64,000 bases of DNA from Notospermus geniculatus (Eukaryota; Nemertea; Pilidiophora; Heteronemertea; Lineidae): the NCBI GenBank assembly GCA_002633025.1, contig NMRB01000014.1:588616-652615 (forward strand). Direction: 5' to 3'. The notes beneath the pieces were generated by a model. The model saw only the letters and a program-made list of their open reading frames with translations. It was not told where the DNA came from and ran no database searches. Below, piece by piece: positions 1-10,906 of this stretch. Both the position numbers and the translations under genes were made by a program. Each line of letters begins with the position of its first letter. Position 1 is the stretch's first letter.

Positions 1-475
1 GCCCCCCCCCCCCCCGTTCAGTCGCAGAGCAGCAAAAAATTTTGGAAGGCATATATAATCAGACCCCTGATTTTCAGTAAAAAGACAGTTCAATTTGGCC
101 TGCCCAAGACCCAAGTGCCAAGAAATTGCGTTTCCGGCAGTTTTACCCACAGATTTTCGGGGCTTCGCGCCTTCGGCGCTCAGGGAATGCGGTTTGCCCA
201 TTCCACGCCCCCCCGTTCGCCAACTCCTGGGCGGATCCGCCACTGGAATTGACACACCTATTTTGAGAACTATCAAAATTCCGAGGAGAAAAGATTAGAA
301 AAACTAGACTTGAATGATACACGTTGCAACGAATCAAAAGACTTTGTTTAGTAAACTAATAAAATTTCGAGCACAGCCTGCAGGGATGGAAGCAGCATAA
401 GTGACTAAACCAGAATGATACCATAAAAACAGTAACGTTCCATTGACAAAATCCAAAACGGGTTGATCTCCGTAC
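1..475. other. Unique sequence, no gene seen
   Basis: The window opens with a run of 14 C (2-15). The rest is unique-looking sequence with short chance reading frames on both strands. The segment around 150-300 is richer in GC and CpG than its surroundings, but no promoter motif or start codon with a usable splice donor is evident. I see nothing else here. Confidence 0.5.
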
Positions 476-579
476 TATTTTCAAATAGGTGGGTGGTTGT
501 AGATAAACATTGCTGGTGGTTGAATCATTCTCAGAATCGCGTTGGAGGGTTGGGATCGATCGCATCGAAATGTCAATAG
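476..579 (-). CDS. Possible internal exon, unknown protein
   Basis: Speculative. On the minus strand a good splice acceptor (pyrimidine-rich stretch ending CATAACTCAG) precedes an open frame of 34 codons. A weak donor (ATA then GTACGG) closes it. The predicted peptide is hydrophilic and rich in Ser, Thr and Asp, with a central segment RDSENDSTTSNVYLQPPTYL that reads like a cytoplasmic tail or linker. The exon would enter with two bases of a split codon and leave in phase 0. I recognise no family. A frame of this length with an AG and a GT also arises by chance in sequence of this size, so this is only a place to look for transcript support. Confidence 0.18.
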
Positions 580-805
580 CTGAGTTATGACAAAGGTCGA
601 GTCTGTGATATTTTGAAGAAAGTTAGGGCCCACTGGGGAAGCGCCTGAAACCATTGGAAGTAAAGTAAACTTGGCTGAAATATTGGAATCAGAGAGGTTT
701 TTAAATAGCCGCGATGAATGACCAAATCAAATTCGTGTTGTTGCGTGTGTGATGTGGCAGATAGCGGATTATCGAAGTCTTTATCGTCACGACACGAAAG
801 AATTA

Positions 806-979
806 GGGAGGTTTCGAAATCAAACGATAAACGTAAACGTTAACGACAACGTTATTTTTGTACCGAAAATGCAATATAAAATCTGGCTAATGTGTAGTAC
901 CGGTACCAAATTTTCGGTAGTACGAAAAATAACGTTGTCGTAAAGTTTATGTTTATCGTTTGTTTTCGAAACCTCCCTA
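806..979. mobile_element. Hairpin MITE, GGGAGG-tipped, TTA duplication (copy 1)
   Basis: A 174-bp element made almost entirely of two inverted arms of about 65 bp around a 40-bp loop. The tips read GGGAGGTTTCGAAATC and its complement. TTA flanks both sides (803-805 and 980-982). A 3-bp TWA duplication is typical of the PIF/Harbinger superfamily, so this is probably a non-autonomous member, although a 5-bp TAWTA duplication cannot be excluded. The loop (GCAATATAAAATC region) is shared, in reverse orientation, with the copy at 54844-54997, which establishes a family. There is no coding capacity. Confidence 0.85.
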
Positions 980-1713
980 TTACCTTAACAATTACGTCAG
1001 AGATGATTGGACATTGAGCAAGCGTTTCGGATGATTGGCATTTGAGTCGATGCGTGGACAACCCTACGCACTTTTAAGAACGTGATTGCAACATCCTTGC
1101 ATGCCCATGGCAAGACAACTGGACGCCACCTCTAAAACTGATAGTGTCGCGTCTTTCGGTGACATACGACATCAACCAACCTCGTCTCGGTACTTATTTC
1201 AGCTTGAGTGTACATGACATGTAGGCGGCAGAGCGATCAGTAATGAATAATGGCTTATCCTTGCAAGGTAATTGATCCAAATGGCTGACTGGTTTCATGA
1301 GGAATGAATGGGCCCAGTCTCCGAGACTAGGACTGCTTGAAAAGAGATCGTATCGGCAGCTAGGCAAATCACAGCGCTCCCAGTAGACGAATGGCTCGAG
1401 ACCTAATGTAATCTATTCTCAGCTAACTTTCAATGGATTTGCGTAAATTTGATGGTGTTTTGAGCAGAATGAGAATTAAGTGGTAGATTGTGGAATTTGT
1501 ATGTGTAGTGTCTTGAGTATTGGAATTAGGAGAAAATTAATGACTTGATACCAGTAGTTGCATGGTTGTAGCAATAGACGTATTTTCACTAATTCATTCC
1601 CGATGAAAGTGATGATATCTCATGCTGGAAGATATTGATTATACCATAACCATGAACGATCAGCGCTTCTATCAACAAACTCTCCATTAGCCCAGTGGCT
1701 TGGGCAACTTCAT
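980..1713. other. Unique sequence, nothing recognised
   Basis: Between two hairpin elements. Both strands are broken by frequent stops. No repeat, promoter cluster or exon-like frame with good splice sites was found. Confidence 0.5.
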
Positions 1714-1767
1714 GATCACCCGCTTTACAGTGCCGTTCTGCAGAACGGCACTGTAAAGCGGGTGATC
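1714..1767. repeat. Perfect 54-bp palindrome
   Basis: The 27 bases up to 1740 are exactly the reverse complement of the 27 bases after it, with the centre at CTGCAG and no spacer. The right half contains the terminal sequence (TAAAGCGGGTGATCC) of the neighbouring inverted-repeat element at 1754-1905. The palindrome therefore looks like a second element tip joined head to head with the first, as expected from nested insertion or aberrant transposition. It can form a cruciform. Confidence 0.9.
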
Positions 1768-1905
1768 CACTGTTGCGATATTGGCTTGAGACGGGGTTGA
1801 GTTCCCTTGCGATTACCGTATAAGGACTTCCGATTGCCATAGGTGACCGCAAGGGAACGCAACTGCATCTCAAGCCAAAATCGCGACAGTGGATCACCCG
1901 CTTTA
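1754..1905. mobile_element. Inverted-repeat element, TAAAGCGGGTGATCC tips
   Basis: Imperfect inverted arms of roughly 37 bp (1754-1790 and 1868-1905) start TAAAGCGGGTGATCCACTG. An inner arm pair, TTCCCTTGCG with CGCAAGGGAA, sits around a short core. There is no coding capacity. A clean target duplication cannot be assigned because the left end is fused to the perfect palindrome. Superfamily unknown. Confidence 0.7.
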
Positions 1906-2509
1906 GACTTCAGTGGCTGGGAAACCATTCATTTTCTTGTGGACTCACGGTCCGGCAAACTGTGTTCATTTGTTTCATCGGTATCTTTGTACCTCCCTAA
2001 TCACCTAAGGACACCATTGGGGCTGACAATGCTACTGTCCGTCATTGAGAGATATCTTGAGATCAGACCGAACAGCCCTTAGGACTGAACGGTTCTGTTC
2101 TTATTAGAGAGGTGTCCTGGCAGACGAGTCCTCAAAGGGAGGTTCCACAATATAGCCCATGCCATACTTTGCGGGTGACGTGGACGACCAACAACGAGAG
2201 AGTCATTCCTTTCGTGAATCTAAATCAACTTATACGAGATGTTATCCTCGGCATCAAGGCTATTCGGTTCCTCATCACCGATATACATGTACTACATTAA
2301 TTGTATTCGAATCCGATCTCTGGTGGCCAGATCGTCCACGAAAGGAATGCTTTCTTTCTTGCTGGATCTCCGATGGAGAGCGTCTACGGGCAAAGTATGA
2401 GGCCACAAAGCGAGTGGTACATGTAGTTAATATTGGAATGGCATCAATGGTCTCTATTTCCATGAAACGGCACTGATTTCAAAACCGGTGCGAACCCGCC
2501 CATGATGTC
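1906..2509. other. Unique sequence, no gene seen
   Basis: Contains a short chance frame on each strand (around 2159-2476) and two TACATGTA octamers near 2284 and 2418. No splice-bounded coding segment is convincing. Confidence 0.45.
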
Positions 2510-2512
2510 TAA

Positions 2513-2838
2513 AGGCCTCTCTACACCATCAACATTTCTAAAACATTGATTTGCAACAAATCTGCAACATTCCTGTTTTGTGATTGATGCACAGTGTGGA
2601 CACACTTGCAACAGTGTTCAAAACATGTTTTTGAAAATGTTTTAGAACTGTTGCAGAAGAAATGTCATGTAAGTTCTTCTGCAACATTTCTAAAACATTT
2701 TTAAAAACATGTTTTGAACTGTTGCAAGTCTGTTCACACTGTGCAACAATCCCAAAACAAGGAAGGATTTTGCAGATTTGTTGCAGCTCTATGTTTTTAG
2801 AGGTGTTGTTTTGTAAATGTTGATGATGTAGACGGCCT
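2513..2838. mobile_element. Long-stem MITE with TAA duplication
   Basis: A 326-bp element with about 26-bp terminal inverted repeats (AGGCCTCTCTACACCATC on the left, a close complement on the right) and further pairing through most of its length. The arms are made of repeated AAAACAT/TGTTGCA-type words. TAA flanks both sides (2510-2512 and 2839-2841), the 3-bp TWA pattern typical of PIF/Harbinger. It is non-coding and AT-rich. Confidence 0.8.
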
Positions 2839-2841
2839 TAA

Positions 2842-3835
2842 TATCCGATGTTTGGACACGAAATGCTTCATCGGAACTTTGGCATTGCCTGGCATACTAG
2901 TCAGTTGCCCACTGGAAATAGATGGATTTCGTTCACATCATTATCTTTTACAACCCTGATGCGAGATAAGTCACTCAGTAATGCCATCTTATATTGACCT
3001 CCACTGGCTTTATCATGTCGGGTTGATACAAGGGATACTTAACCTAAGAATCAATAGGAAATACTGTCCGGCTATCACGAAATCAATAAATTTCCCACTG
3101 ATCGATTGCAAATCTGACTTGTAAGCGAAATCTGTCACTTAAATCGAATTTGAACAGGATGTTTCCCTCTGATGATTGTATGGCGTGTGTTCCCATTTAT
3201 TTCACGCATCGTTAGCTTCACCGCGGAACACCCAACGCGCGGATATTGACAGACACGATCCGGCTATGATATCGGCGTTGATTGGGTTTACCTTTATAGG
3301 TGTTCCGCGGCTTATCGTGAGTTGTCGAGATTCACAAGATGGTTATCAATCGTTAAATTGATATACATGAATTAACCCCATGAACGGCGGAATAGTCGTC
3401 GAGAGAATCCACTGAGACTGGCTCACACCGCCTCCAATTTGTGGGAAAAAGCAAGGGACTGATTACTTAAATTTTGTTGCTTTTCCGAACTATCATTGGC
3501 AACAAGAACATCCTCAACGATCAAACAGCGACTACCACTGTCAATGCAATCAATAAATAAATCAATCGTGGTTTTCCTGATGGCGACATCCTTTCCTCTT
3601 TACGGTACTCTCCTTATACGGTCATCATCGACAGTGCGGTTTGGCGTGACATGGCGAATTTCATGTCCGGCAGATCAGAATGAGGTACCCATTCCCCTCT
3701 CCAGCGTGGGATCGTTAGTCTTCATGTCCACGAGAGACGTCTGGATACAATGATTTTCGATCTCGGGCGAATGAGTCTTGTGTCAGACCAGCCGACACTA
3801 GTCTTCTGCTAATCAATCTCATGATTTTCTGATCA
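2842..3835. other. Unique sequence with one small inverted repeat
   Basis: Only one local structure stands out: a 12-bp inverted pair CCGCGGAACACC (3221-3232) and its complement (3299-3310) enclosing 66 bp, possibly a tiny element or a chance hairpin. Open frames here are short, with no supporting splice sites. Confidence 0.45.
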
Positions 3836-4034
3836 TTAGCCGTGACCCGAGTCGGTAATGTCGCTATCCGACGCTGGTGGCTGATTCACCTTCGGGTCTG
3901 TTTCGGTAAACTGAGAGAAAGACAGACGACGAAACGAATCGTCTGTCAAGAGTAGGCCTATAGGGCTTCGGTTGCGTCGTGTCGTGTTCATTTTGGAAGG
4001 TGTGATCGGAAAGACCATTCCCAAGTGAAAGTGT
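3836..4034 (-). CDS. Possible terminal exon, acidic Ser-rich C-terminus
   Basis: On the minus strand a plausible acceptor (CTTATGCTCCTAG) opens a frame of 65 codons ending at a stop at 3836-3838. The first half is mixed and basic (KMNTTRRNRS). The middle holds a SFRRLSFSQF basophilic phosphorylation-like segment. The end is acidic and Ser-rich and finishes DSDITDSGHG. Short acidic DSD/DSG stretches of this kind occur in cytoplasmic tails of adhesion receptors such as protocadherins, but this is a resemblance in composition, not a family match. It cannot splice directly to the candidate at 4808-5005 because the phases do not fit. A chance frame is the main alternative. Confidence 0.25.
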
Positions 4035-4111
4035 CTAGGAGCATAAGGCTCTAAACAGCGGGCCATTGATTTTTGCACCGTCATCAAACATTTGGTTGGA
4101 CTCTTTTTTAA

Positions 4112-4124
4112 GGGGGGGGGGGGG
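4112..4124. repeat. Poly-G run (13 G)
   Basis: Uninterrupted run of G on the plus strand following a T/A-rich stretch. A homopolymer of this kind is prone to length variation and sequencing error. A second one lies at 21677-21688. Confidence 0.95.
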
Positions 4125-4807
4125 TCATACGTCCACAGCAGATACTATTCAAAACGGCACTTCTCCATGAAATGTACTTTAGGTGACAGCGAAATTTAGC
4201 GGCTTTTCACTTTGTAATTCCAGACTACAAAGATAATCTCATGAAGGCAAAGTTAAATTTGAGCAATCTGACTCCGATCTTAACTCGCGATGTAATGGTT
4301 CCCAGATTGCTTGTATTGAAAATTCCAAAGGGACTATTCCGTTCTTTGATTTGTCAAGGTGGTCGTCTAATCTCCAAAAACCGTAATTAATTCCGTCTCG
4401 GAGAACACCAAATGCTACGGATATCTATGCGATTTTGTAAGACAGACTATAACCATTGCCACCACGATCAATTACTCTGATACGTGGAATCTGTCTTCCG
4501 TAAACCAATCAATTTATATCGTCTTACATGGCTAGCCTCCAAATAGCCAACAACGAAATTGTACGCCGCCGTAAACATGATGTCCCCGTGATACAATGTC
4601 TAAACACAGGCGGTGCCAGAGGAGATGATACTTGTGACAATACCTTGGCTGCAACGCAACCTCTGCAAAAGTACATTTCTCCTCGTTTGATACAACAGAA
4701 ACCACCTCTGCAGCTGGTACAGCGTGCTATTAGGAAATTTTCTTCCTGCAAAGCCATGCTGATGAAAAGGCTGCTGATTCCCTGCAATATTTCCAATACA
4801 ACGTTAC
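4125..4807. other. Unique sequence; minus frame continues with Cys cluster
   Basis: Nothing repetitive is seen. The minus-strand frame of the exon candidate at 4808-5005 stays open down to 4524. Beyond the proposed donor it encodes a Cys-rich stretch (CTSC, then CC, then CRGC, around 4640-4720) that could suggest a zinc-ribbon-like fold if translated. Two further AG/GT pairs lie inside it, so the exon boundaries are uncertain. Confidence 0.35.
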
Positions 4808-5005
4808 CTTTGATGTAGCAATTGGGCAACCTTCGCCTCGATCGGCGTGAAGCGAGGAAAGCTGCTTTGTCAGAAACAGAGAGATTGCCTGCAAGCAGCT
4901 TTAGGTTGCTTAGACGTGTGGTAAGTGCATGTTTCTGTTGAGTAATCATGTTCTTGATGAGTGGTGGTACACAAATGAAATTTTTGCTGGATGTCTTTAA
5001 CAAAC
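4808..5005 (-). CDS. Possible internal exon, unknown protein
   Basis: One of the better exon-like segments in the window. On the minus strand an acceptor (AAAAGATCTCAG) opens a frame of 65 codons that closes at a good donor (CAAAG then GTAACG). The frame continues open to 4524, giving the longest stop-free stretch here without unknown bases (159 codons). The peptide has ordinary globular composition, including the segments PPLIKNMITQQKHAL and LLAGNLSVSDKAAFLA and a basic patch RRSRRR. I do not recognise the family. The exon enters with two bases of a split codon and leaves with one. The plus strand of the same stretch is also open for 96 codons, which weakens the case. Confidence 0.28.
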
Positions 5006-6803
5006 CTGAGATCTTTTGGCAATCTCAAATGTCAGGTCATTGTCAAACGGTATCAGTGGACTAGAACAGAACTTCGCTCTCCGGTGTTCATGCTTTTTTA
5101 AAGAGAGTTCTTGACCACTAATAAGGAGAATAAACCGTACCGAAAAACTGGTCAAAGAATGCAGCTCAATCTAAAAGACGTTATGCAGGCGAGCTACTAC
5201 CTCTGAGCCCAATACCCTGGAGAGAAGCGTCGGATAAAACGACGATCGCTACTCATTAAAGCATTATCCCGAAGATGCCTACGGTGCATTATTTTATCAC
5301 GAACCAATAAGAGAAAGGTTTGTGAGGCGAGGAATGTGTTTTACAAAGCTAGGCGGATCAAAGGACATTGTCGTAATGAACGAGATGGAAGCGCTAAATG
5401 ACGCGAAAGGCACCTCAGGTTTTAACAGTGGGTGAGTCCATCTGAATATGCAGCTCAACTGACGGATCCAGTGAAAGCTTTGCGCATTGGAAACAGACTA
5501 ATTTCTTCTAATCAGTATATATTTAGAATTAGAAGCTGTAGGTGGGTGGGATCTGTTTTTCAAATTATATCATTTAGCAATCCTTGATATACCATAACAA
5601 CTTCTGGGAGGTGTAATTAAATAGCCAGCCTACATGTCCACACTCCTTGTTTTAATTTAGAGAAAATGTAAAACTCTGTTTCCTTGGGTGATGTCGGAGA
5701 TACTTGTACCCAGAGCGCCTTCGAGCTTGAAATACTACTGATATACCTAAAGTGCATTGCATTTGGAGAGTAAGAATTAATAGAAATCTAATGGAATAAC
5801 CTAAAGATGATCCAAACTTTCTGCAGTGATTGCTTCCTAAGATCATGACGCCCTCACATCAATGCGAGACACCTTTATACTGCAGTGAATATGGCTATCT
5901 AGTTTACAATGAATGTACCGGGGGGAGAAAAATGAAAAGGTGAACAGGTTGCTGAGCGCGTTCATACAACAAGCTATCTGACGTTTTTCTTCTAATCAGA
6001 TAATTGACACGATCTTTTTTTAGAACAGAATTATTTCCTTCAAGACAGTTGTGGGTGGAATTGTGAGGGAGTGTCGGCCGCAGAGGACAGTAATATTGGA
6101 TACCAACCAGGGAGTGGTAGCTGAGGGGGCCGGAGAGAGATTTGTCATGTATGTTTGCCAGCAACGGCAACATCTTTCTGACGTCTTTTACAAAAGAGTT
6201 TCTTATTTCCACGGATATTTTCGTGACTGTCTGGTGAACAGTTTTTTCCAATTGCGTTTTACTGATAAGTTGTCGTAGGAGTTTTTTTCTGGATTGAAAG
6301 ACGTGACGCCTTTCCTAAATCTACGTGTGTCCCATGAGACCGCGGGCGGTTTACCTCGATATCAGCAAACACGAACAGATATATCGGCTTACAATCAGTT
6401 TAACAGCTGACGTCGATGTTTCTTGTACCGATGTGATACGTACTGATCACGAGTAGAACTCATGAACTAAGTGACTTTCCGAAGGCGTTCTGGCTTTTAA
6501 AACGTATAGGTCAGCTTTGATTGATCCTGAACCAAATTCAGATGAATGGTAAGGGACATTATGGTGTTTTACCTGCCGACTCGTATGATTAGGTTCTCGT
6601 GCCAGGCAAATGTACCAACGGCGAAGGGTAAGCCCTGCTATTATTGTGATTGATCGGCGGATCAAATAAACTTTCTAGATCATTTCAATCCCTAATCACA
6701 TGGCCATGTCGGCCGCCAAAAGGAGAGATATTCATCATTCTATAATTCATTTCTTAGTCAAACTCCGGTGTTTGATGAAAAATTACGCTTGAAATGCATT
6801 CAA
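5006..6803. other. Unique sequence, no convincing gene
   Basis: Several overlapping frames of 60-115 codons occur on both strands around 5650-6280. They lack clear splice sites and lie opposite one another, as chance frames do. No repeats were recognised. Confidence 0.45.
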
Positions 6804-6911
6804 ATGAAAGGCTTGATTGTGCTGTTGTTGACGGGTTGTATATTCAGTGCGGGGTTGACGTCACTTTCAGCTAAGGAGTACTTCCATATCACGAATCGTG
6901 AAGGCGTGAAT
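6804..6911 (+). CDS. Possible first exon encoding a signal peptide
   Basis: From the ATG at 6804 the frame encodes a textbook secretory signal: a Lys after the start, a hydrophobic core (LIVLLLTGCIFSAGL) and a small-residue cleavage context ending in LSA at about residue 23. A short hydrophilic stretch (KEYFHITNREGVN) follows before a possible donor (AAT then GTAAAA) at 6912. If real, the product would be secreted or a type I membrane protein. The start context is mediocre (C at -3) and no following exon was found. A chance hydrophobic frame is quite possible. Confidence 0.2.
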
Positions 6912-7642
6912 GTAAAATTTATTGGTTTCTCTGTTATCTACCTCAGCGTGAGGAGAAGGAGTGGCCATGACGGATGAAGGCAGTTGTGATCAAACGTGGT
7001 CCTTGCTCAGTGCTGAGCCCCTTCCCTATATGGCGTTTGGTGACAGTGCCATATCATCCAATCAGCGTAATTCATTTCTGTTTCACCGGGATAGCTCTCC
7101 CCAAGGACGAACCAAAATAAACAGGTGACCTTCCTTGGCGAGATTTCGCGTCGATCACGTCGCTACAGGGAGATTTCAACCTTTGGGTTTCAGTCGGTTT
7201 GCTTCCTGTCTGGCCAACAAGGCTAATTATCTATCGCAGGATCGAGGAGATGAGCGTGGTGGCTGAACTCTGGATGTTGTTATAAGTTGTTGCGATGTGA
7301 ACAAAATGGGACTTTGTTGACATCAAACTGTAGAACTTCATGTTGGGGTCTAGGACCATCAAACTACTCGCGCACATGTGCGATGCTTCACATGTACACT
7401 TATCTCTAATCGATTCGTATCGAACAAGTAAACCCAATGCCAATTAAATTCATTCATTTTCACACTTTTATAACAATGAAGTTTTTATTTCCTGCGTTCA
7501 ATCAACTCCCACGACCTGGATCTGCGTACATTATGTGGTTAAAACTCCTTCAATTCGCCATCAAGCAAACAACTGATTGATAAAACATGGAAGACAGCTG
7601 ATAAATCGTACACGTTCAGAGACTGATAGTTCCGCCACAATA
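6912..7642. other. Unique sequence, nothing recognised
   Basis: No repeat family, promoter motif cluster or exon-like segment was found. Confidence 0.45.
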
Positions 7643-7760
7643 GAGAGCTTCTGCAAGCGCCCGGTTAGGCCATACGACTACGTCTATCTATTGTTTGGTT
7701 GCACTCACACAATAGATAAACGTCGTCGTAGAGCCTAACCGGGCGGGTGCAGAAGCTCTC
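7643..7760. mobile_element. Hairpin MITE with TA duplication
   Basis: A 118-bp element with inverted arms of about 50 bp (tips GAGAGCTTCTGC) and a short loop. The dinucleotide TA flanks both ends (7641-7642 and 7761-7762), consistent with a non-autonomous Tc1/mariner-type element. The arms differ at several positions, including small indels, so it is not brand new. Confidence 0.85.
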
Positions 7761-7949
7761 TAATTTTATTGAATATCTTGGCTTTGTGTTGGTTGTTGAG
7801 AAACCTGAACAAATAACTCATTGATAAAACAAACGCACGCAGTGACGGAGTATACGAGGCTGTGCTTTATTCCCTGCTAGTGTACATTGTATGTGCTCGC
7901 TGGTGTGCAGTGGCAGCTACCAAAGACTTGGTTGGGGGCACAACAGCGT

Positions 7950-8302
7950 TACTGAAGCTGAAAGGGTAAATGTCGTCCTGGCTATATACAAAGATTACCC
8001 AGGATCTCAGTCTTCACTAAAACAATACCCTGGGTGTAGTTTCGGTAGTCGAACATCATCACCCAGCATCCGCAATCAGTGCCTAGGAACGAGTCCTATT
8101 TAGAAATCCTGTGGAATCTCGCGGTCTCGCGCCGCGGTACTTGTTGAGTGTAGCTGTTCATGACAACCTCGAATCCAGGTGTCACACTACGATGCTGGGT
8201 GATGTTCGGCTACCGAAAGTACACCCAGGGTATTGTTTCAGTGAAGATCCTGGGTAATCTTTTTATATACCCAGGACGACATTTACCCTTTCAGCGTCAC
8301 TG
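7950..8302. mobile_element. hAT-like MITE with 8-bp target duplication
   Basis: A 353-bp element with inverted arms of about 115-130 bp. The right tip reads inward as CAGTGACGCTGAAAGGG; the left is a mutated version (TACTGAAGCTGAAAGGG). The flanking octamers AACAGCGT (7942-7949) and AACATGGT (8303-8310) match at six of eight positions. CAGTG-like tips and an 8-bp duplication are the hallmarks of hAT elements. The outer stems carry paired CCCAGG/CCTGGG words. Non-coding. Confidence 0.75.
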
Positions 8303-9828
8303 AACATGGTCTGTCCTCTGAGTGTAGGTGTGGTAAGATAACATGTAGGTGGTTACCCAAACTAAAGATGCAGATCTACGGTTGGCCCTACATCACATCT
8401 TACCGTAAAATCCCATTATATTTCTCATTTCTTAGTCCTTGTTTTTCCAGTGTAACCAATATCGTCATTCTCATTCTTGTAATAATCCAACCGACTGACG
8501 TTAGATTGGTTAGTGTTCGAATAGCAAAGTAGACTGCGTGACTCGTCCAACACACAAAAATTCAATTCCCCCACCAAATCATTAATCTACCCCGCATTTA
8601 TGAAGAAATCATCACCGAACCATTATCTCTTTATTGCATTTCACGCCAACAGGTAATATAGCGATCTTCAGCGTTGCCCTGTCCATAACCTATAGCCAAT
8701 GCATTATTGAATTTATTAATGGATTTTGATGGATAAATTGCTCCATATATCATATCCAACACATGTGTCTATCTGAATTATAGCTGATATTACCATTAAC
8801 ACTGGCGATGACACAAGTACATGTATATTTCACACTTGAGTTGATTGGATCCTCTCGCCCACCATTGCTTTTCTCGGCCTCTCCGGTATCTTGATAGTTT
8901 CCCACCAGAAGCTTTAAGTAACGTGTTGGTACCGCCGTACCAGTCACATTTTATGTTGAAATTATCTTTACAGCTGTTTCCGAGAAAATCATTCTCCATT
9001 TCATTTCATTAGTCCCATTTTATGATGATTGTAGGCTACATGTGCTAGTGTGGAGAATACCCGCTATGTCTTGACATCCAAAACTTACCACACCACGTGT
9101 CCGATTTATGGGCCTACTTTCAGCACAAATTCATGGTGGATGTTATGATACCGCACTGCTTTGGTGATGGCATGCTTCAAATCGTACACCTACAACAGGT
9201 GTTTCAAAATCTATACACCACTTACCACTCGTCTTCCTCTAGACTAACCAATGTATCGATCGTCTGCCTGAATTCCCACCTGAATGACCTTATCTTGGGA
9301 AATTTCAGTCATTGAACATACGATCACGGATAGAATGTGTTTTGGGTACATGATGTGGCGACTCTGCCTTGTACTCCTATTGTATCGATTGAAGGTTTCT
9401 GCTAAAAAAGGTTTTTTTAGTACGTCAGTGTCAGAATTGCCGAGGGACGCAGACTTGTAAAGCTATACAAAATCTATTGCTTGGTCTCCACACGGAAGCA
9501 AAAAAGGCGTGGCTTGACGGCGAACTTTCTGAGCCAATTTTCCGACTGAATGCAGCCTGCAAACCATCGACTTGTTCTGAAGTCACGTCTCTGTCCTTCA
9601 ACACCGAGATCACTAGAGCACGCCGCGTGCCTATAGCCATTTAGCGAACAGAATATTGTCTCTTCACGAATTTCCTTGACTTTGAAATAAAACAAAGCCG
9701 TGGATGGATTTCGCTTGATCATCACTCAGTACCTTGACTTGTAATTCCAAAATGACACGAACACGCGATGTGATATTAAACACCATCGATCTGTTCATGT
9801 GCTTCGTGATGTTTCCTTTTCATTTCAC
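8303..9828. other. Unique sequence, no convincing gene
   Basis: Short frames on both strands at 8750-9000 and 9100-9720 have no consistent splice boundaries. One TACATGTA octamer lies near 8818. Nothing else was recognised. Confidence 0.4.
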
Positions 9829-10021
9829 CCTGAACATAAAAAGAGAGCCTGAGGGTGTTATTGGAACATAAGCCATCCAAGCCATTGTTCCGCTGTTTAC
9901 CAATGTAAGCATGCGTAGCGTTTGTACCGTTCCCATAACACCAACTTTTGATATCCACAGTTGCTTTCCAGTTCTGAACGAATGCCTCTAAGCTAAAGGC
10001 AATTTCTTTGACCCCGAAGGC
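9829..10021 (-). CDS. Possible internal exon, Cys- and Asn-rich extracellular type
   Basis: On the minus strand an acceptor (ATTACAAAACAG) opens a 64-codon frame closed by a donor (CAGG then GTGAAA). It enters in phase 0 and leaves in phase 1. The peptide contains SLEAFVQNWKATVDIKSW, two cysteines 21 residues apart (SWCYGNGT and DGLCSNNT) and three Asn-X-Ser/Thr sites, all suggestive of an extracellular glycoprotein domain. I cannot name the domain. No neighbouring exon with compatible phase was found, so this rests on composition and splice signals only. Confidence 0.25.
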
Positions 10022-10710
10022 CTGTTTTGTAATGGTATGTACTGCCCTCAGGACAGATTTGCGATAGAAACGAATCACCATCTTTCTTTTTCAAATGGGT
10101 TGCCATGGATATTTCAAATGGGGAGTCATCCTGTGTTTTTTCGTTCACTTTCTATACAAATCTTCCCTGGCGTCTCTGTCTGAGTTTTCGGGGGTAGGAA
10201 CACGAAAGAAACCGCCGTGACTTGTCTGTACCACAATAATGGATTCACCTTTATGAAACTCTATTATGCACAGTGATATGCACAGCTTAATCTTCATGGT
10301 TCATTATGTGCAGGGTAACAGATGGCCGAGTCATTCAGAGATGTACGTAAATTTATCATTTAATGATTTATTTCCTCCTTAATAGAGAACTTGATTAAAA
10401 GCAAAGAACAGGTATATTCAGGGAAGATTAAAAGCATTGTGCATTCTAGATATGTATGAACAGGGTATTGGCCAGCTGGTGTAATAATATACACGACCAC
10501 AATCCTTTCTTCTACTCGTTTTTACCATAATATTTTCATTACATTCCATGTATATTGTATCAGCGATTCACTTTCATGTGCAAATCCTCTACCGATGACA
10601 CTAGCAAAGTCTGTTTCTGCATCATGAGTGGGTGGTACGTTTTTAAGCAACAAATCTCATGCGACACGCCAGTTTATTTGTCAAGATTAGAATTCTGTGA
10701 AATCCAACCG
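10022..10710. other. Unique sequence, nothing recognised
   Basis: AT-rich stretch with no repeats, no motif cluster and no exon-like frame that I would support. Confidence 0.45.
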
Positions 10711-10713
10711 TTA

Positions 10714-10903
10714 AGCCCCCGTCACATATCCACCAGGCCCCACGATTTTCCCCACCCAGCGGCTCGCCGTGGATTTTAGAGACAATACGGGTCCATTACG
10801 ATTTTCATTTTCATTTCTACGGTTTTCATTCCCCGGGGATCAGGGGCAATTGGTCAATTTTTACTCGCCGTACGGGCCCCGGAGTGGATATGTGACGGGG
10901 GCT
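10714..10903. mobile_element. MITE with AGCCCCCGTCACATATCCAC tips, TTA duplication
   Basis: A 190-bp element with near-perfect terminal inverted repeats of about 20 bp. A further inner pair involves GGCCC/GGGCC. TTA flanks both sides (10711-10713 and 10904-10906), which is the PIF/Harbinger-type duplication. The centre is T-rich and non-coding. Confidence 0.88.
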
Positions 10904-10906
10904 TTA

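Noticed and set aside
4528-4818. Plus-strand frame of 96 codons opposite the minus-strand exon candidate
   Set aside because: The peptide has no recognisable features, and the minus-strand reading has better splice context.
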